Source: Methanocella sp. PtaU1.Bin125
GTDB lineage: Archaea > Halobacteriota > Methanocellia > Methanocellales > Methanocellaceae
Assembly: GCA_002067315.1 (NCBI GenBank)
Contig: MVRA01000044.1
Span: 20,100 to 84,099, forward strand
Reading direction: 5' to 3'
Length of the DNA: 64,000 nt
The notes beneath the pieces are model-generated. The model was not told where the DNA came from and made no database searches. It was given only the letters and a program-made list of their open reading frames with translations. The stretch's first letter is position 1; each line of letters begins with the position of its first letter. Shown one piece after another: positions 50,554 to 58,252 of this stretch. The position numbers and the translations under genes are program-made.

Positions 50554-51609
50554 ATGATCCGGGACCACATGGACGATATCCTGAAGTGCACCCGCTGCGG
50601 CCGCTGCCGGGCGCTCTGCCCGGTCAACGAGGAGCTGGGCTGGGAGTCGACGAACGCCAGGGGCCGGATGCTGTTAGCCCGGGCGCTGGCGGAGGGCGTG
50701 CCGCCCTCGGAGGCCATGAGGACGTCGTTCTACACCTGCCTCAGCTGTGCCATGTGTACGGCGACCTGCCCCTCGGGCGCGAAGCCGGATGAGGTCGTCG
50801 AGGCCGCCCGGCGGGAGATGGTCGCCGCGGGCATGGCCCCGCCCTACTACGGGATGGTCCGGGACAACATCCTGACCACCGGGAACCCCCTGGGAGAGCG
50901 GGGCTCGCGTACCGCCTGGGCGCCGGCCGGCGCGAAGGGCAGGTCTGACCTGATCTTCTTTGCCGGCTGCCTGCTGTCCTACCGGGAGCAAAAGGCCGCT
51001 CAGACCACGTTCAGGCTGCTGAGCCGGTTCGGGGCAAAGCTGCTGGAGGACGAGCAGTGCTGCGGCTCCCCGCTGCTGCGGCTGGGCGGCGAGCCGGTCA
51101 CGCTGGAACACAACCTGAAGCAGATCCGGCAGAGCGGCGCGAAGACGATCGTGACGTCGTGCGCGGGCTGCTTCAAGACGCTCTCGGAGGCCGTCCCGGA
51201 CGTGGAAGTGCTGCACGTCACCCAGTTCCTCGCCCGGAAGATCGACGACCTCGGGCTGCGGCAGCTTCCGATAAAAGTCTCATATCACGATCCCTGTCAC
51301 CTCGGACGTTGCATGAATGTTTATGAGGAGCCGAGGACTATCATTAGTAAGATCTGCGAGCTCCGCGAAATGGCCACCAGCCGCCAGGACGCCCGGTGCT
51401 GCGGCGGCGGGGGCGGCGTGCGCCGGGGCTATCACGACATGGCCTTGGCCATCGCCGGCAAGCGGCTGCGCGAGGCGCCGGCGGACGTCGACTACATCGT
51501 GACCGCCTGTCCCATGTGCAACGCCAATCTCGGGGCGGCCGGGGGCAAAGTGATCGATATCTGCGAGCTGATCGAGCTCGCGCTGGAGCCACAGGAGAGA
51601 GTGCCATGA
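50554..51609 (+). CDS. Iron-sulfur subunit (GlcF-like, two 4Fe-4S motifs and two CCG domains)
   Basis: The 351-residue protein has two ferredoxin-type motifs near the N-terminus: CTRCGRCRALC (residues 13-23, next C via P) and CLSCAMCTATCPSG (about 64-77). Two CCG domains follow, with CCGSP and SCAGC in the middle and CCGGGGG plus CPMC near the end. This is the layout of GlcF, LutA and HdrD-type electron-transfer subunits, which take electrons from the flavoprotein subunit. The gene starts one base after the FAD-oxidase stop, and its own stop overlaps the larA start by 4 bp. Confidence 0.92.
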   Translation: MIRDHMDDILKCTRCGRCRALCPVNEELGWESTNARGRMLLARALAEGVPPSEAMRTSFYTCLSCAMCTATCPSGAKPDEVVEAARREMVAAGMAPPYYGMVRDNILTTGNPLGERGSRTAWAPAGAKGRSDLIFFAGCLLSYREQKAAQTTFRLLSRFGAKLLEDEQCCGSPLLRLGGEPVTLEHNLKQIRQSGAKTIVTSCAGCFKTLSEAVPDVEVLHVTQFLARKIDDLGLRQLPIKVSYHDPCHLGRCMNVYEEPRTIISKICELREMATSRQDARCCGGGGGVRRGYHDMALAIAGKRLREAPADVDYIVTACPMCNANLGAAGGKVIDICELIELALEPQERVP

Positions 51610-52847
51610 CGAAGATCGCGCTGAAGTACGGCAAAGGACAGTTTGAGGTCGAAGTACCTGAGAAAAACCTCGCGGGTATCATACTGCCAAACGAGCTCTC
51701 CGGGGTACGCGACGAGCAGGAGGAGATCCGCCGCGCGCTGGACCACCCCATCGGCTCCCCGAAGCTGCGGGAGAAGGTGGCGCCCGGAATGAAGGTCGCC
51801 GTGATCATCAGCGACGTCACCCGGCCGGTGCCCTCGTACAAATTTTTACCGGCGCTGCTGGACGAAATCAACGCGGGCGGCGTGCCGGACCGCGACATCA
51901 CCATCGTCGTGGCGCTGGGCAGCCACCGGAAGACGACAGACGCGGAGAAGAGATCGCTCGCCGGGCAGGCTTACGGCAGGGTGCGCTGTATCGACATGGA
52001 CCCAAAAGACTGTAAGACCGTCGGCACTTCAAAGTTCGGCCACAAGATCGACATCTATCGCGGCATCGTCGACGCCGACTTCGTGGTATGTACCGGCAAC
52101 ATCGAGTACCACTACTTCGCGGGCTATTCCGGCGGCCCGAAGGCCATCCTGCCCGGATGCGCCAGCCACGACACGATCCAGGACAACCATGCGATGATGG
52201 TCAGCCCGAAGGCCGAGTCCGGCCGGCTCGACAGCCCCATCCGGGAGGAGATCGACGAGCTGCCCAAGCTCATGAAGGTGGGCTTCCTGCTGGACGTGGT
52301 GCTGAACAGCAAGAAGGAGATCGTCGCCGTGGTGGCCGGAGACCCGATCAAGGCACACCGGAAGGGCGTCGAGCTCGTGGACCGGATGTACAGCGTCAGG
52401 GTGCCCCCGGCCGACATCGTGATCGTCAGCGCGGGCGGCTACCCCAAGGACATCAACATGTACCAGGCGCAGAAGGCTATGGACAACGTCAAGCACGTGG
52501 TCAGGAAGGGCGGCACGATGATCATGCTGGCCGAGTGCGACGAATGCCTGGGCAACGACGTGTTCGCCTGCTGGGTGGACGAGGCTACGACCATCGAAGA
52601 GCAGGCGATACGCATGGACCGGAAGTTCGAGCTGGGCGGCCACAAGGCGTCGGTAATCGCGAGGACCGCTATGAACTGCGAGATATGCCTGGTATCGAAG
52701 ATACCCGAAGAGAAGGTCCGGAAGATGTTCCTGACCCCGGTGAAGACGCCGGAGGAGGCGCTGGCCCTCGCCTTCAAGAAGCACGGCCCGGATGCGACCG
52801 TGCTGGTATCGCCGTATGGCGGTATGATGCTATCGAAACCGACATGA
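51606..52847 (+). CDS. larA: Nickel-dependent lactate racemase homologue
   Basis: The 413-residue LarA-family protein has key residues spaced as in Lactobacillus LarA. H107 is in GSHRKT, H169 in EYHYF and K179 in GGPKAILPG (the lysine that carries the pincer-nickel nucleotide), with H195 sixteen residues after K179 (QDNH). SDVTRPVP (69-76) binds near the cofactor. Racemases of this family interconvert D- and L-2-hydroxy acids; other members act on different hydroxy acids. The start overlaps the FeS-subunit stop (ATGA). Cofactor synthesis genes larB, larC and larE are not in this window. Confidence 0.92.
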   Translation: MTKIALKYGKGQFEVEVPEKNLAGIILPNELSGVRDEQEEIRRALDHPIGSPKLREKVAPGMKVAVIISDVTRPVPSYKFLPALLDEINAGGVPDRDITIVVALGSHRKTTDAEKRSLAGQAYGRVRCIDMDPKDCKTVGTSKFGHKIDIYRGIVDADFVVCTGNIEYHYFAGYSGGPKAILPGCASHDTIQDNHAMMVSPKAESGRLDSPIREEIDELPKLMKVGFLLDVVLNSKKEIVAVVAGDPIKAHRKGVELVDRMYSVRVPPADIVIVSAGGYPKDINMYQAQKAMDNVKHVVRKGGTMIMLAECDECLGNDVFACWVDEATTIEEQAIRMDRKFELGGHKASVIARTAMNCEICLVSKIPEEKVRKMFLTPVKTPEEALALAFKKHGPDATVLVSPYGGMMLSKPT

Positions 52848-53040
52848 ACGTCGGTATCGATTGTGCGTTCAAAACCGGCCTGAACGCCTGCCGGGCGGAG
52901 CGTCCTTCCGGCTTCTTTTTTCACAATAATCCGTATTAATGCTATAATAATTGGTGTATGTCCAAAAAAATGCCCTTTTCCCATAGAAGATTTTTATTCC
53001 GGGGTGCCAACATTTCCTCTAAATATGGAGGGTATTGAAG
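52848..53040 (+). promoter_or_regulatory. End of lactate operon and promoter of the Cys-rich gene
   Basis: A T-run (CTTCTTTTTTCAC, about 52911-52923) after GC-rich DNA is a likely terminator of the larA operon. GATTTTTATTCC (52988-52999) is a TATA candidate, and GGAGGG (53026-53031) a strong ribosome site eight to nine bases before the ATG at 53041. Confidence 0.55.
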
Positions 53041-53565
53041 ATGAGGGTAAAAGTTTTACTAGCGTTGGCCATTGCCAGCGTCCTGTTATTCTGCTCGGCC
53101 GGTATGGCGGCCGCGAGCAGTTATGACTCCTGTCTGGGCATCCCGACGGCAGCGCAGCTGACAGCGGCGGCTAACAACGAGATCGACTGTTTCGGGTTCC
53201 CTGACCTCAGTGGCGTCGATGATCTCGCCTTCGATGAGATCGGATCGGTCGATTGCATCGATGACGTCGCCCTGGATGACCCGATCTGCGGCGTCTGCGG
53301 CGAATGTGGAGGCTGTGACTGCATCGAGACCACGACGGTGATCCCGGGCCCGAAGGTCAACCTCGGCTGCCCGCTCATAACCACGTTCCCGGTTCCGGTG
53401 AACCTGGTTTCGCCGACAATCGCACCGGTGTTCCCGACGATCGACATCGCCCCGCAGGTGTGCCTCGGGCTGCCACAGGTCACCACGAAGCTGAACTGCT
53501 TCGACATCGCCTGCTCGCCGGTCACGAGCATCAACGAGTGCCCGGTCTGCGAAGTGGACTGCTGA
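53041..53565 (+). CDS. Secreted cysteine-rich protein of unknown function
   Basis: The 174-residue protein has a signal peptide (VLLALAIASVLLFCSAGMAA, cleavage after about residue 25). The mature part has about 15 cysteines, including the dense cluster CGVCGECGGCDC (about 84-95) and a C-terminal ECPVCEVDC. A Pro/Val/Ile-rich middle (FPVPVNLVSPTIAPVFPTID) separates them. The protein is acidic, with very few Lys or Arg. It could bind metal or be held by disulfides outside the cell. I recognise no family. Own TATA box, strong ribosome site and a following terminator mark it as a well-expressed single gene. Confidence 0.8.
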   Translation: MRVKVLLALAIASVLLFCSAGMAAASSYDSCLGIPTAAQLTAAANNEIDCFGFPDLSGVDDLAFDEIGSVDCIDDVALDDPICGVCGECGGCDCIETTTVIPGPKVNLGCPLITTFPVPVNLVSPTIAPVFPTIDIAPQVCLGLPQVTTKLNCFDIACSPVTSINECPVCEVDC

Positions 53566-53684
53566 AGCCAGGGTGCTGGCTGTGCCGATGAAGCCCGGAT
53601 AGCCGCGGCTGTTCGTGCCCATGGCGGAGCCGGGCTTGCCCTCTGGCAGACTTTCATTGAGCTGGGCGGGATGCCATATCGCCT

Positions 53685-53712
53685 GCCCCCTCAATGCCAT
53701 AGGGGCTTTTTT
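53685..53712 (+). terminator. Hairpin and T-run after the Cys-rich gene
   Basis: GCCCC (53685-53689) pairs with GGGGC (53702-53706), followed by six T (53707-53712). It lies about 120 bp after the stop. This looks like a classical intrinsic terminator, though in archaea the T-run alone may be what matters. Confidence 0.6.
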
Positions 53713-53773
53713 ACCGTTCGGCCGGAACGGAACACGCTAGATTTATCAGAGAACAAGATCACTCTATAGTTAG

Positions 53774-54727
53774 ATGACCAGGGAAGAAGTCCTGCAGGTG
53801 CTCCGCGAAAAGGGCGACTACGTCTCGGGCGAGCAGATAGCCGGGCTGCTGGGCGTCTCCCGGGCCGCGGTCTGGAAGCAGGTGCAGACGCTGATGCGGG
53901 AGGGCTACCAGATCGAGTCCCACCCGCACCGGGGATACCGGCTGATCGCGGTCCCGGACAGGCTGTACGCATCCGAGGTCCGGTACGGCCTCCAGACGAA
54001 GCTGATCGGCCGCAGGGTGGTCCACCTGAACACGACCGGCTCCACGAACACCGTGGCCCGGCAGATGGCCGAGGAAGGCGTGGAAGAAGGCACGGTCGTC
54101 ATCGCGGAGACACAGACGCGGGGCAAGGGCCGGCTCGGGCGGAAATGGATCACGAAGCCCGGCGGCGTCTGGATGTCCGTCATCCTGAAGCCCGACATAG
54201 GCCCGGCTCATGCGGCCGGCATCACGCTGCTCGCGGCGGTCTCGGTGACCAAGGCGCTGCGCGAGGCGGGCGCCGAAGCGGTCATCAAGTGGCCCAACGA
54301 CGTCCTGGTCAGCGATAAAAAGATCTGCGGCATCCTGACCGAGATGAGCGCTGAGACGGACGCTGTCAGCTTCATCGTGCTCGGCATCGGCGTCAACGTG
54401 AACAACGACCCGCCCCTCGAGACCGCGACCTCACTCAAGGCTGAACTCGGGCACGAGGTCAACCGGGTAAAGTTCGTCCAGAGTTTGCTCGAATCGCTCG
54501 AAGAGGACTACCTGACCTTTAAAGAGCGGGGCTTCGAGCCGATCCTGTGGAGCTGGCGCCGGTACTCCGACACGCTGGGCCGCCCCGTCGAGGTTACCTA
54601 CCAGGACGAGACCATACAGGGCATTGCCCAGGACGTCTCTGCCAGCGGCGCCCTGATCGTGCAGCTCAAGGACGGCGGCACGAGGAAGATCGTTTCGGGC
54701 GACTGCATCCACCTGAAGAGGCTGTGA
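53774..54727 (+). CDS. birA: Bifunctional biotin ligase and biotin repressor BirA
   Basis: The 317-residue protein has an N-terminal winged helix (residues 1-65; GDYVSGEQIAGLLGVSRAAV, then WKQVQTLMREGYQIES). The ligase domain carries the biotinyl-AMP motif TRGKGRLGRKW, then KWPNDVLV and the SH3-like C-terminal domain (GIAQDVSASGALIVQ). It attaches biotin to carboxylase carrier proteins such as pyruvate carboxylase and, when loaded with biotinyl-AMP, represses biotin genes. The HTH makes repression likely here, and a BirA-like operator is present before bioY, 600 bp downstream. Confidence 0.95.
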   Translation: MTREEVLQVLREKGDYVSGEQIAGLLGVSRAAVWKQVQTLMREGYQIESHPHRGYRLIAVPDRLYASEVRYGLQTKLIGRRVVHLNTTGSTNTVARQMAEEGVEEGTVVIAETQTRGKGRLGRKWITKPGGVWMSVILKPDIGPAHAAGITLLAAVSVTKALREAGAEAVIKWPNDVLVSDKKICGILTEMSAETDAVSFIVLGIGVNVNNDPPLETATSLKAELGHEVNRVKFVQSLLESLEEDYLTFKERGFEPILWSWRRYSDTLGRPVEVTYQDETIQGIAQDVSASGALIVQLKDGGTRKIVSGDCIHLKRL

Positions 54728-54742
54728 CAGGTTTCCCTTGGT

Positions 54743-54863
54743 AATAAAGGATAACTCCCCCCATTATATCGTCAATCCGTACAGCGCTGCGCGCCAGGGG
54801 AGGGCGGGCGGGTAGTACGAATGGACCGCCGGAGGCGGCAAACGACGCATCCCGGCGCGCAAA
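54743..54863. repeat. Dispersed repeat family A, copy 3
   Basis: It matches copies 1 and 2 from AATAAAGGATAACTCCCCCC through TCGTCAATCCGTACAGCGCT to GCATCCCGGCGCGCAAA. The inner hairpin is CCGCC-GGA-GGCGG, with a changed loop but an intact stem. Outer stem TGCGCGCC...GGCGCGCA is also intact. No B head or CG tail is attached here. Confidence 0.8.
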
Positions 54864-54954
54864 TTGGACGAATTTTATAGAAACCGGTGTATCATAAATG
54901 GATGTTTTCATGTAAAGGCTGATGAAAATTGGCCTTGTCAAGGCTATTCGACTC

Positions 54955-55065
54955 CGGTCACACTCATCAAGAGCGCCATGTAGTCAGGAGCTCCAAGGGG
55001 GCCAGGAGCGCCAGGGTAGATGCCGCCAGGATGCCTGGTCGCCAGGAGCGCCAAGGGTTTTATGT
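54955..55065. repeat. Degenerate family D/E repeat
   Basis: TTCGACTCCGGTCACACTCA then TCAAGAGCGCCATGTAGTCA resembles the start of the family D arm at 58191. It is followed by several AGGAGCGCCA and GGTCGCCAGGAGCGCCAAGG words like those of families D and E. It looks like an old, decayed copy. Confidence 0.5.
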
Positions 55066-55330
55066 ACAGCGATTATCAGGCATGGTCAGTCAGAATTTTC
55101 AAGGGACGTAGAGAATCGGAGGATAACTGGAATTCCGGTCAATATACAGGTATGAAAATGGCAGAGAGCCATCATCATCGGCCCGGAGCGCTCACGCGCG
55201 TGGGAGGGAGGACGGAACACGCATATCCTCCGTGAGAGGCGGGATGCGACAGGAGCCCGTGCGCATGCATCACGACAGCCGATCCTGCCAGCCCGCCGGG
55301 ATGCGTATCATAAGAGCCCTGGCAGGCAAC

Positions 55331-55371
55331 ATATAAATATTTGTAAACCACTATTTTCCATCGGTTGACGA
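55331..55371 (+). promoter_or_regulatory. bioY promoter with BirA-like operator
   Basis: A TATA box (ATATAAATA, 55331-55339) is followed at once by TTGTAAACC (55341-55349), 13 bases, and GGTTGACGA (55363-55371), three bases before the bioY ATG. The left half equals the BirA half-site I recall (TTGTAAACC-N14/15-GGTTTACAA); the right half matches in GGTT and AC with two changes. It covers the transcription start, so BirA binding would block initiation. Confidence 0.78.
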
Positions 55372-55373
55372 AC

Positions 55374-55910
55374 ATGGAGAGCAGCCGCCAGAGCTCATAC
55401 GTCCGGAAGATGGTCTACGCCTCGCTGTTTGCCGCTTTGACGGCGGCCGCGGCCTGGATATCGATACCCATACCGCTGTCGCCGCTGCCGGTCACGCTGC
55501 AGACGCTGTTCACGATGCTGTCCGGCGCCGTGCTGGGCCCGTACTTCGGCGTGCTGGCCATGATCGTCTACGTGCTGCTGGGCCTGATCGGCCTGCCAGT
55601 GTTCGCGGCCGGCCAGTCGGGGCCCGGCGTGCTCTTCGGGCCCTGGGGCGGCTACCTCATCGGGTTCGTATTCGGCGCGGCCGTGACCGGACTGATCGCA
55701 GGCGCGAAGGAGAAGCCGGGGCTCGCCTGGCTCTGCATGGCCATGGCTGTCGGGGATATTGTAGTATATGTGTTCGGCGTGGCCCAGCTGGCGCTGATAT
55801 TGCAGATAACCCTGGACAAGGCAATACTTATTGGCTTTTTCCCGTTTGTACCGGGCGACATTCTGAAACTGGCCATCGCCACCGTGATAGCGGGGAAAAT
55901 GAAGGTGTAG
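55374..55910 (+). CDS. bioY: Biotin ECF transporter S component BioY
   Basis: The 178-residue protein has six membrane helices with BioY landmarks: AAAAWISIPIPLSPLPVTLQ, TLFTMLSGAVLGPYFGVLAM, then GLPVFAAGQSGPGVLFGPWG GYLIGF. BioY captures biotin in the membrane and works with an energising module. The two ATPases and the T component follow directly, so this is a complete ECF importer. The ATG at 55374 is used; an earlier in-frame start would begin inside the operator. Confidence 0.95.
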   Translation: MESSRQSSYVRKMVYASLFAALTAAAAWISIPIPLSPLPVTLQTLFTMLSGAVLGPYFGVLAMIVYVLLGLIGLPVFAAGQSGPGVLFGPWGGYLIGFVFGAAVTGLIAGAKEKPGLAWLCMAMAVGDIVVYVFGVAQLALILQITLDKAILIGFFPFVPGDILKLAIATVIAGKMKV

Positions 55911-55914
55911 CCAG

Positions 55915-56700
55915 ATGATCGAGGTCCGGCACGTCAGCTTATCATACGGCAAGACGCCTGCGCTGAAGGACGTTTCGCTCTGCGTCAGGCCGGGAGAGTT
56001 CGTCGCCATCATGGGCCCCGGGGCCTCGGGCAAGTCCACGCTCGCCAGAGTCATGGACGGCCTGTACCTCCCGGACGCCGGCGACTGCCTCGTGGACGGC
56101 GTCAGCACCCGCGCCGACCCTATGCGGGCAAGGCGGCTGGTCGGGCTCGTGCTGCAGGAGCCGGACGACCAGGCCGTCGCACGCCGGGTGGCGGACGACC
56201 TCGCCTTCGGCCCCCGCAACATCGGGGCGGCCGACATTCCGGAGAGAGTCGCGGAGGCGCTGCTGCAGACCGGCATCGCGCACCTGGCCGACAGGGACAT
56301 CGGCAGCCTCTCCGGCGGGCAGAAGCAGCTGGTCGCCATCGCCGGCGTGCTGGCGATGCGCCCGGCCTACCTCGTCATGGACGAGCCGACGTCGCTGCTG
56401 GACAGTGACGGGAAGCGCGCGGTCATGGACGCCGTCGCGACACAAAAGCACGCTGGAAGGGGCGTCGCAGTCATTACGCAGGACCCGTCGGTCGCGGCAC
56501 GGGCGGACAGGGTCGTGGTCATGTCCAGGGGCAGCGTTGTCGCACAGGGCCCCCCGGCAGAGGCCTTTGCTAAGGTGCCGCCGGGCCTGATCGGGCTGCC
56601 GGAGATGACGCGGCTATCGAATGGACTGCGGGACAGGGGCATTGCCGTAAAGCGCCTGTGGCTGACGGTTGACGACGCGGCGGAGGAGCTATGTCGCTAA
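55915..56700 (+). CDS. ECF transporter ATPase 1 (biotin)
   Basis: This 261-residue ABC ATPase is of the energy-coupling-factor type: Walker A GPGASGKST, Q-loop VLQEPDDQ, signature LSGGQKQLVAIAGVL, Walker B YLVMDEPTS, then the switch region VAVITQDPS with Gln where most ATPases have His. It hydrolyses ATP together with the second ATPase. It starts 4 bp after bioY and overlaps the next gene by 10 bp. Confidence 0.93.
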   Translation: MIEVRHVSLSYGKTPALKDVSLCVRPGEFVAIMGPGASGKSTLARVMDGLYLPDAGDCLVDGVSTRADPMRARRLVGLVLQEPDDQAVARRVADDLAFGPRNIGAADIPERVAEALLQTGIAHLADRDIGSLSGGQKQLVAIAGVLAMRPAYLVMDEPTSLLDSDGKRAVMDAVATQKHAGRGVAVITQDPSVAARADRVVVMSRGSVVAQGPPAEAFAKVPPGLIGLPEMTRLSNGLRDRGIAVKRLWLTVDDAAEELCR

Positions 56701-57482
56701 AAGCGGAAGACGTCAGCTACCGCTATCCGGGCGCCGGCGGGCCTGCGATTAGCTCCGCCAGCCTCGAGATCGGCAAAGGCGAGCTCGTCGTGGTCTGCGG
56801 GAAGAACGGGTCGGGCAAGTCAACGCTCATACGCTGTCTTGCCGGGCTGATAAAGCCTTCACAGGGCCGCGTCTCGATCGACGGGCAGGCGCCGGAGAAG
56901 GCCCGGCGTGCCATCGGGTTCGCCGTCCAGTTCCCCGAGCGGGCGCTCTTCGAGCGGACGGTCTGCGACGAGGTGGCCTTCGGGCCGCGGAACATGGGCC
57001 TTCCGCCTGACGAGGTGGACCGGCTGACCGGACAGGCCATCGATGCCGTCGGCATCAGCCGGGACCTGATGAGCGTTGCCCCGCGCAGCCTGAGCTACGG
57101 CCGGAAGAGGCTGGTCGCCATCGCCTGTGCGATCGCCCATCGTCCGGGGTACCTGTTCCTCGACGAGCCCGCTGCCGGACTGGATTACGAGGGCAGGACG
57201 CGGATCACCGGCCTGATCAAAAGCCTGAAAGCTGCAGGGATGACCGTGATCGTGGCCTCTCACGACCCGCTTGACCTGCTCGATATCTGCGACAGGCTCG
57301 TCGTGCTGGACGGAGGGCGCGTGGTCGCCGACGGCCCGCCGTCCGTAGAAAGCCTCGGCAGAGCTGGCATCACCTCCGACACGATCGAGCTGGCCCGGCG
57401 GCTGCAGAGCTGCGGCATTAACGTCAGGGAAGCCTTTTCGCCCGAAGCGCTGGCGGACAGCATCGTGGAGGCCCTCAAATGA
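56691..57482 (+). CDS. ECF transporter ATPase 2 (biotin)
   Basis: The 263-residue ATPase partner has Walker A GKNGSGKST, Q-loop AVQFPERAL, Walker B YLFLDEPAAG and switch His in VIVASHDP. Its signature motif is LSYGRKRLVAIA, where standard LSGGQ residues are replaced, suggesting an asymmetric ATPase pair. It overlaps both neighbours by short stretches, consistent with coupled translation. Confidence 0.92.
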   Translation: MSLKAEDVSYRYPGAGGPAISSASLEIGKGELVVVCGKNGSGKSTLIRCLAGLIKPSQGRVSIDGQAPEKARRAIGFAVQFPERALFERTVCDEVAFGPRNMGLPPDEVDRLTGQAIDAVGISRDLMSVAPRSLSYGRKRLVAIACAIAHRPGYLFLDEPAAGLDYEGRTRITGLIKSLKAAGMTVIVASHDPLDLLDICDRLVVLDGGRVVADGPPSVESLGRAGITSDTIELARRLQSCGINVREAFSPEALADSIVEALK

Positions 57483-58072
57483 AGACGCCGGCGATCGCGA
57501 AGCTGGCGTGGCTGGCGCTGTTCAGCATCGCCGTGCTGATGGCAGAGGGCCATTTTCTGGCGGCGCTCGCTGCTGTCCTGATCATCGCGGCATTCATGTT
57601 AGGGGCAAAGCCCGGAAAGCTGCTGCGCATGCTGCTTCCCGCGCTGCCGTTCATCGTCGTCATCTCTGCCTTCCAGTGGCTCTTCGCGGGCCCGGCCATG
57701 GCGGCGCTGACGCTCGTGAGGATAACGCTGCTCTACGTAGCGGGCTCGGTCGTTACAGCCACTACGACGGAGACGGAGTTCATCGATACGGTCGAACGGC
57801 TGCTGCGGCCGGTCAGCACGCTGACCCGCACCGACATCGGCCGGGACATCGCGACCATGATGATGCTGGCGATAGCTTTTCTGCCGATCATCAAGGAGGA
57901 GCACGACTCCATACGTCTTGCGCAGGAGGCCCGGGGCGTTAGCTACGCGGGGTTCCGGGGGCTGATTAAAGGTGAGATTGCCGTGATTGTGCCGCTGATA
58001 TACGGGCTGTCGGCGAGGACGGACAGAGTGGCGACGGCGATGGAAGCGCGATGTTACGGCATAAAAAAATAG
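57479..58072 (+). CDS. ECF transporter T component (biotin)
   Basis: The 197-residue EcfT/BioN-like protein has about five membrane helices and, near the C-terminal end, coupling motifs with the Ala-Arg-Gly pattern (LAQEARGVSYAGF and ATAMEARCYG). It ties the S component to the two ATPases. Its start overlaps the second ATPase stop by 4 bp. It ends the operon; a family D inverted pair follows. Confidence 0.92.
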   Translation: MKTPAIAKLAWLALFSIAVLMAEGHFLAALAAVLIIAAFMLGAKPGKLLRMLLPALPFIVVISAFQWLFAGPAMAALTLVRITLLYVAGSVVTATTTETEFIDTVERLLRPVSTLTRTDIGRDIATMMMLAIAFLPIIKEEHDSIRLAQEARGVSYAGFRGLIKGEIAVIVPLIYGLSARTDRVATAMEARCYGIKK

Positions 58073-58100
58073 AGAGGATAGTACTACCATTTAAATAGAA

Positions 58101-58240
58101 TTGGCGCTCTTGGCTACCTGGCGCCCCTGGCGAGCGTGACAGGGGTCGCATACCCCATACAACAATCCCGACGCAAGCCTTGTATAGGAATTCGACTCCT
58201 GTCACGCTCGCCAAGGGCGCCAGGTAGCCAAGAGCGCCAA
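58101..58240. repeat. Family D inverted pair between convergent genes
   Basis: Two 50-bp arms, 58101-58150 and 58191-58240, are reverse complements with three mismatches, separated by a 40-base loop. The arms read TTGGCGCTCTTGGCTACCTG, GCGCCCCTGGCGAGCGTGAC, AGGGGTCGCA. The loop itself has a short inverted pair (ATACAA / TTGTAT). It lies between the convergent ecfT and DUF72 genes. A transcript of it would fold into a very stable stem. Confidence 0.9.
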
Positions 58241-58252
58241 GAATATTTTAGT

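Larger units (their letters stand above)
54728..55330. other. Intergenic region between birA and bioY, repeat-rich
   Basis: About 600 bp holding a family A core (54743-54863), a family D/E-like stretch (54955-55065), a CG tract (TCACGCGCGTGG, 55192-55203) and undistinguished DNA. Short open frames cross it, but they are read through repeat DNA and show no conserved protein pattern. Confidence 0.6.
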
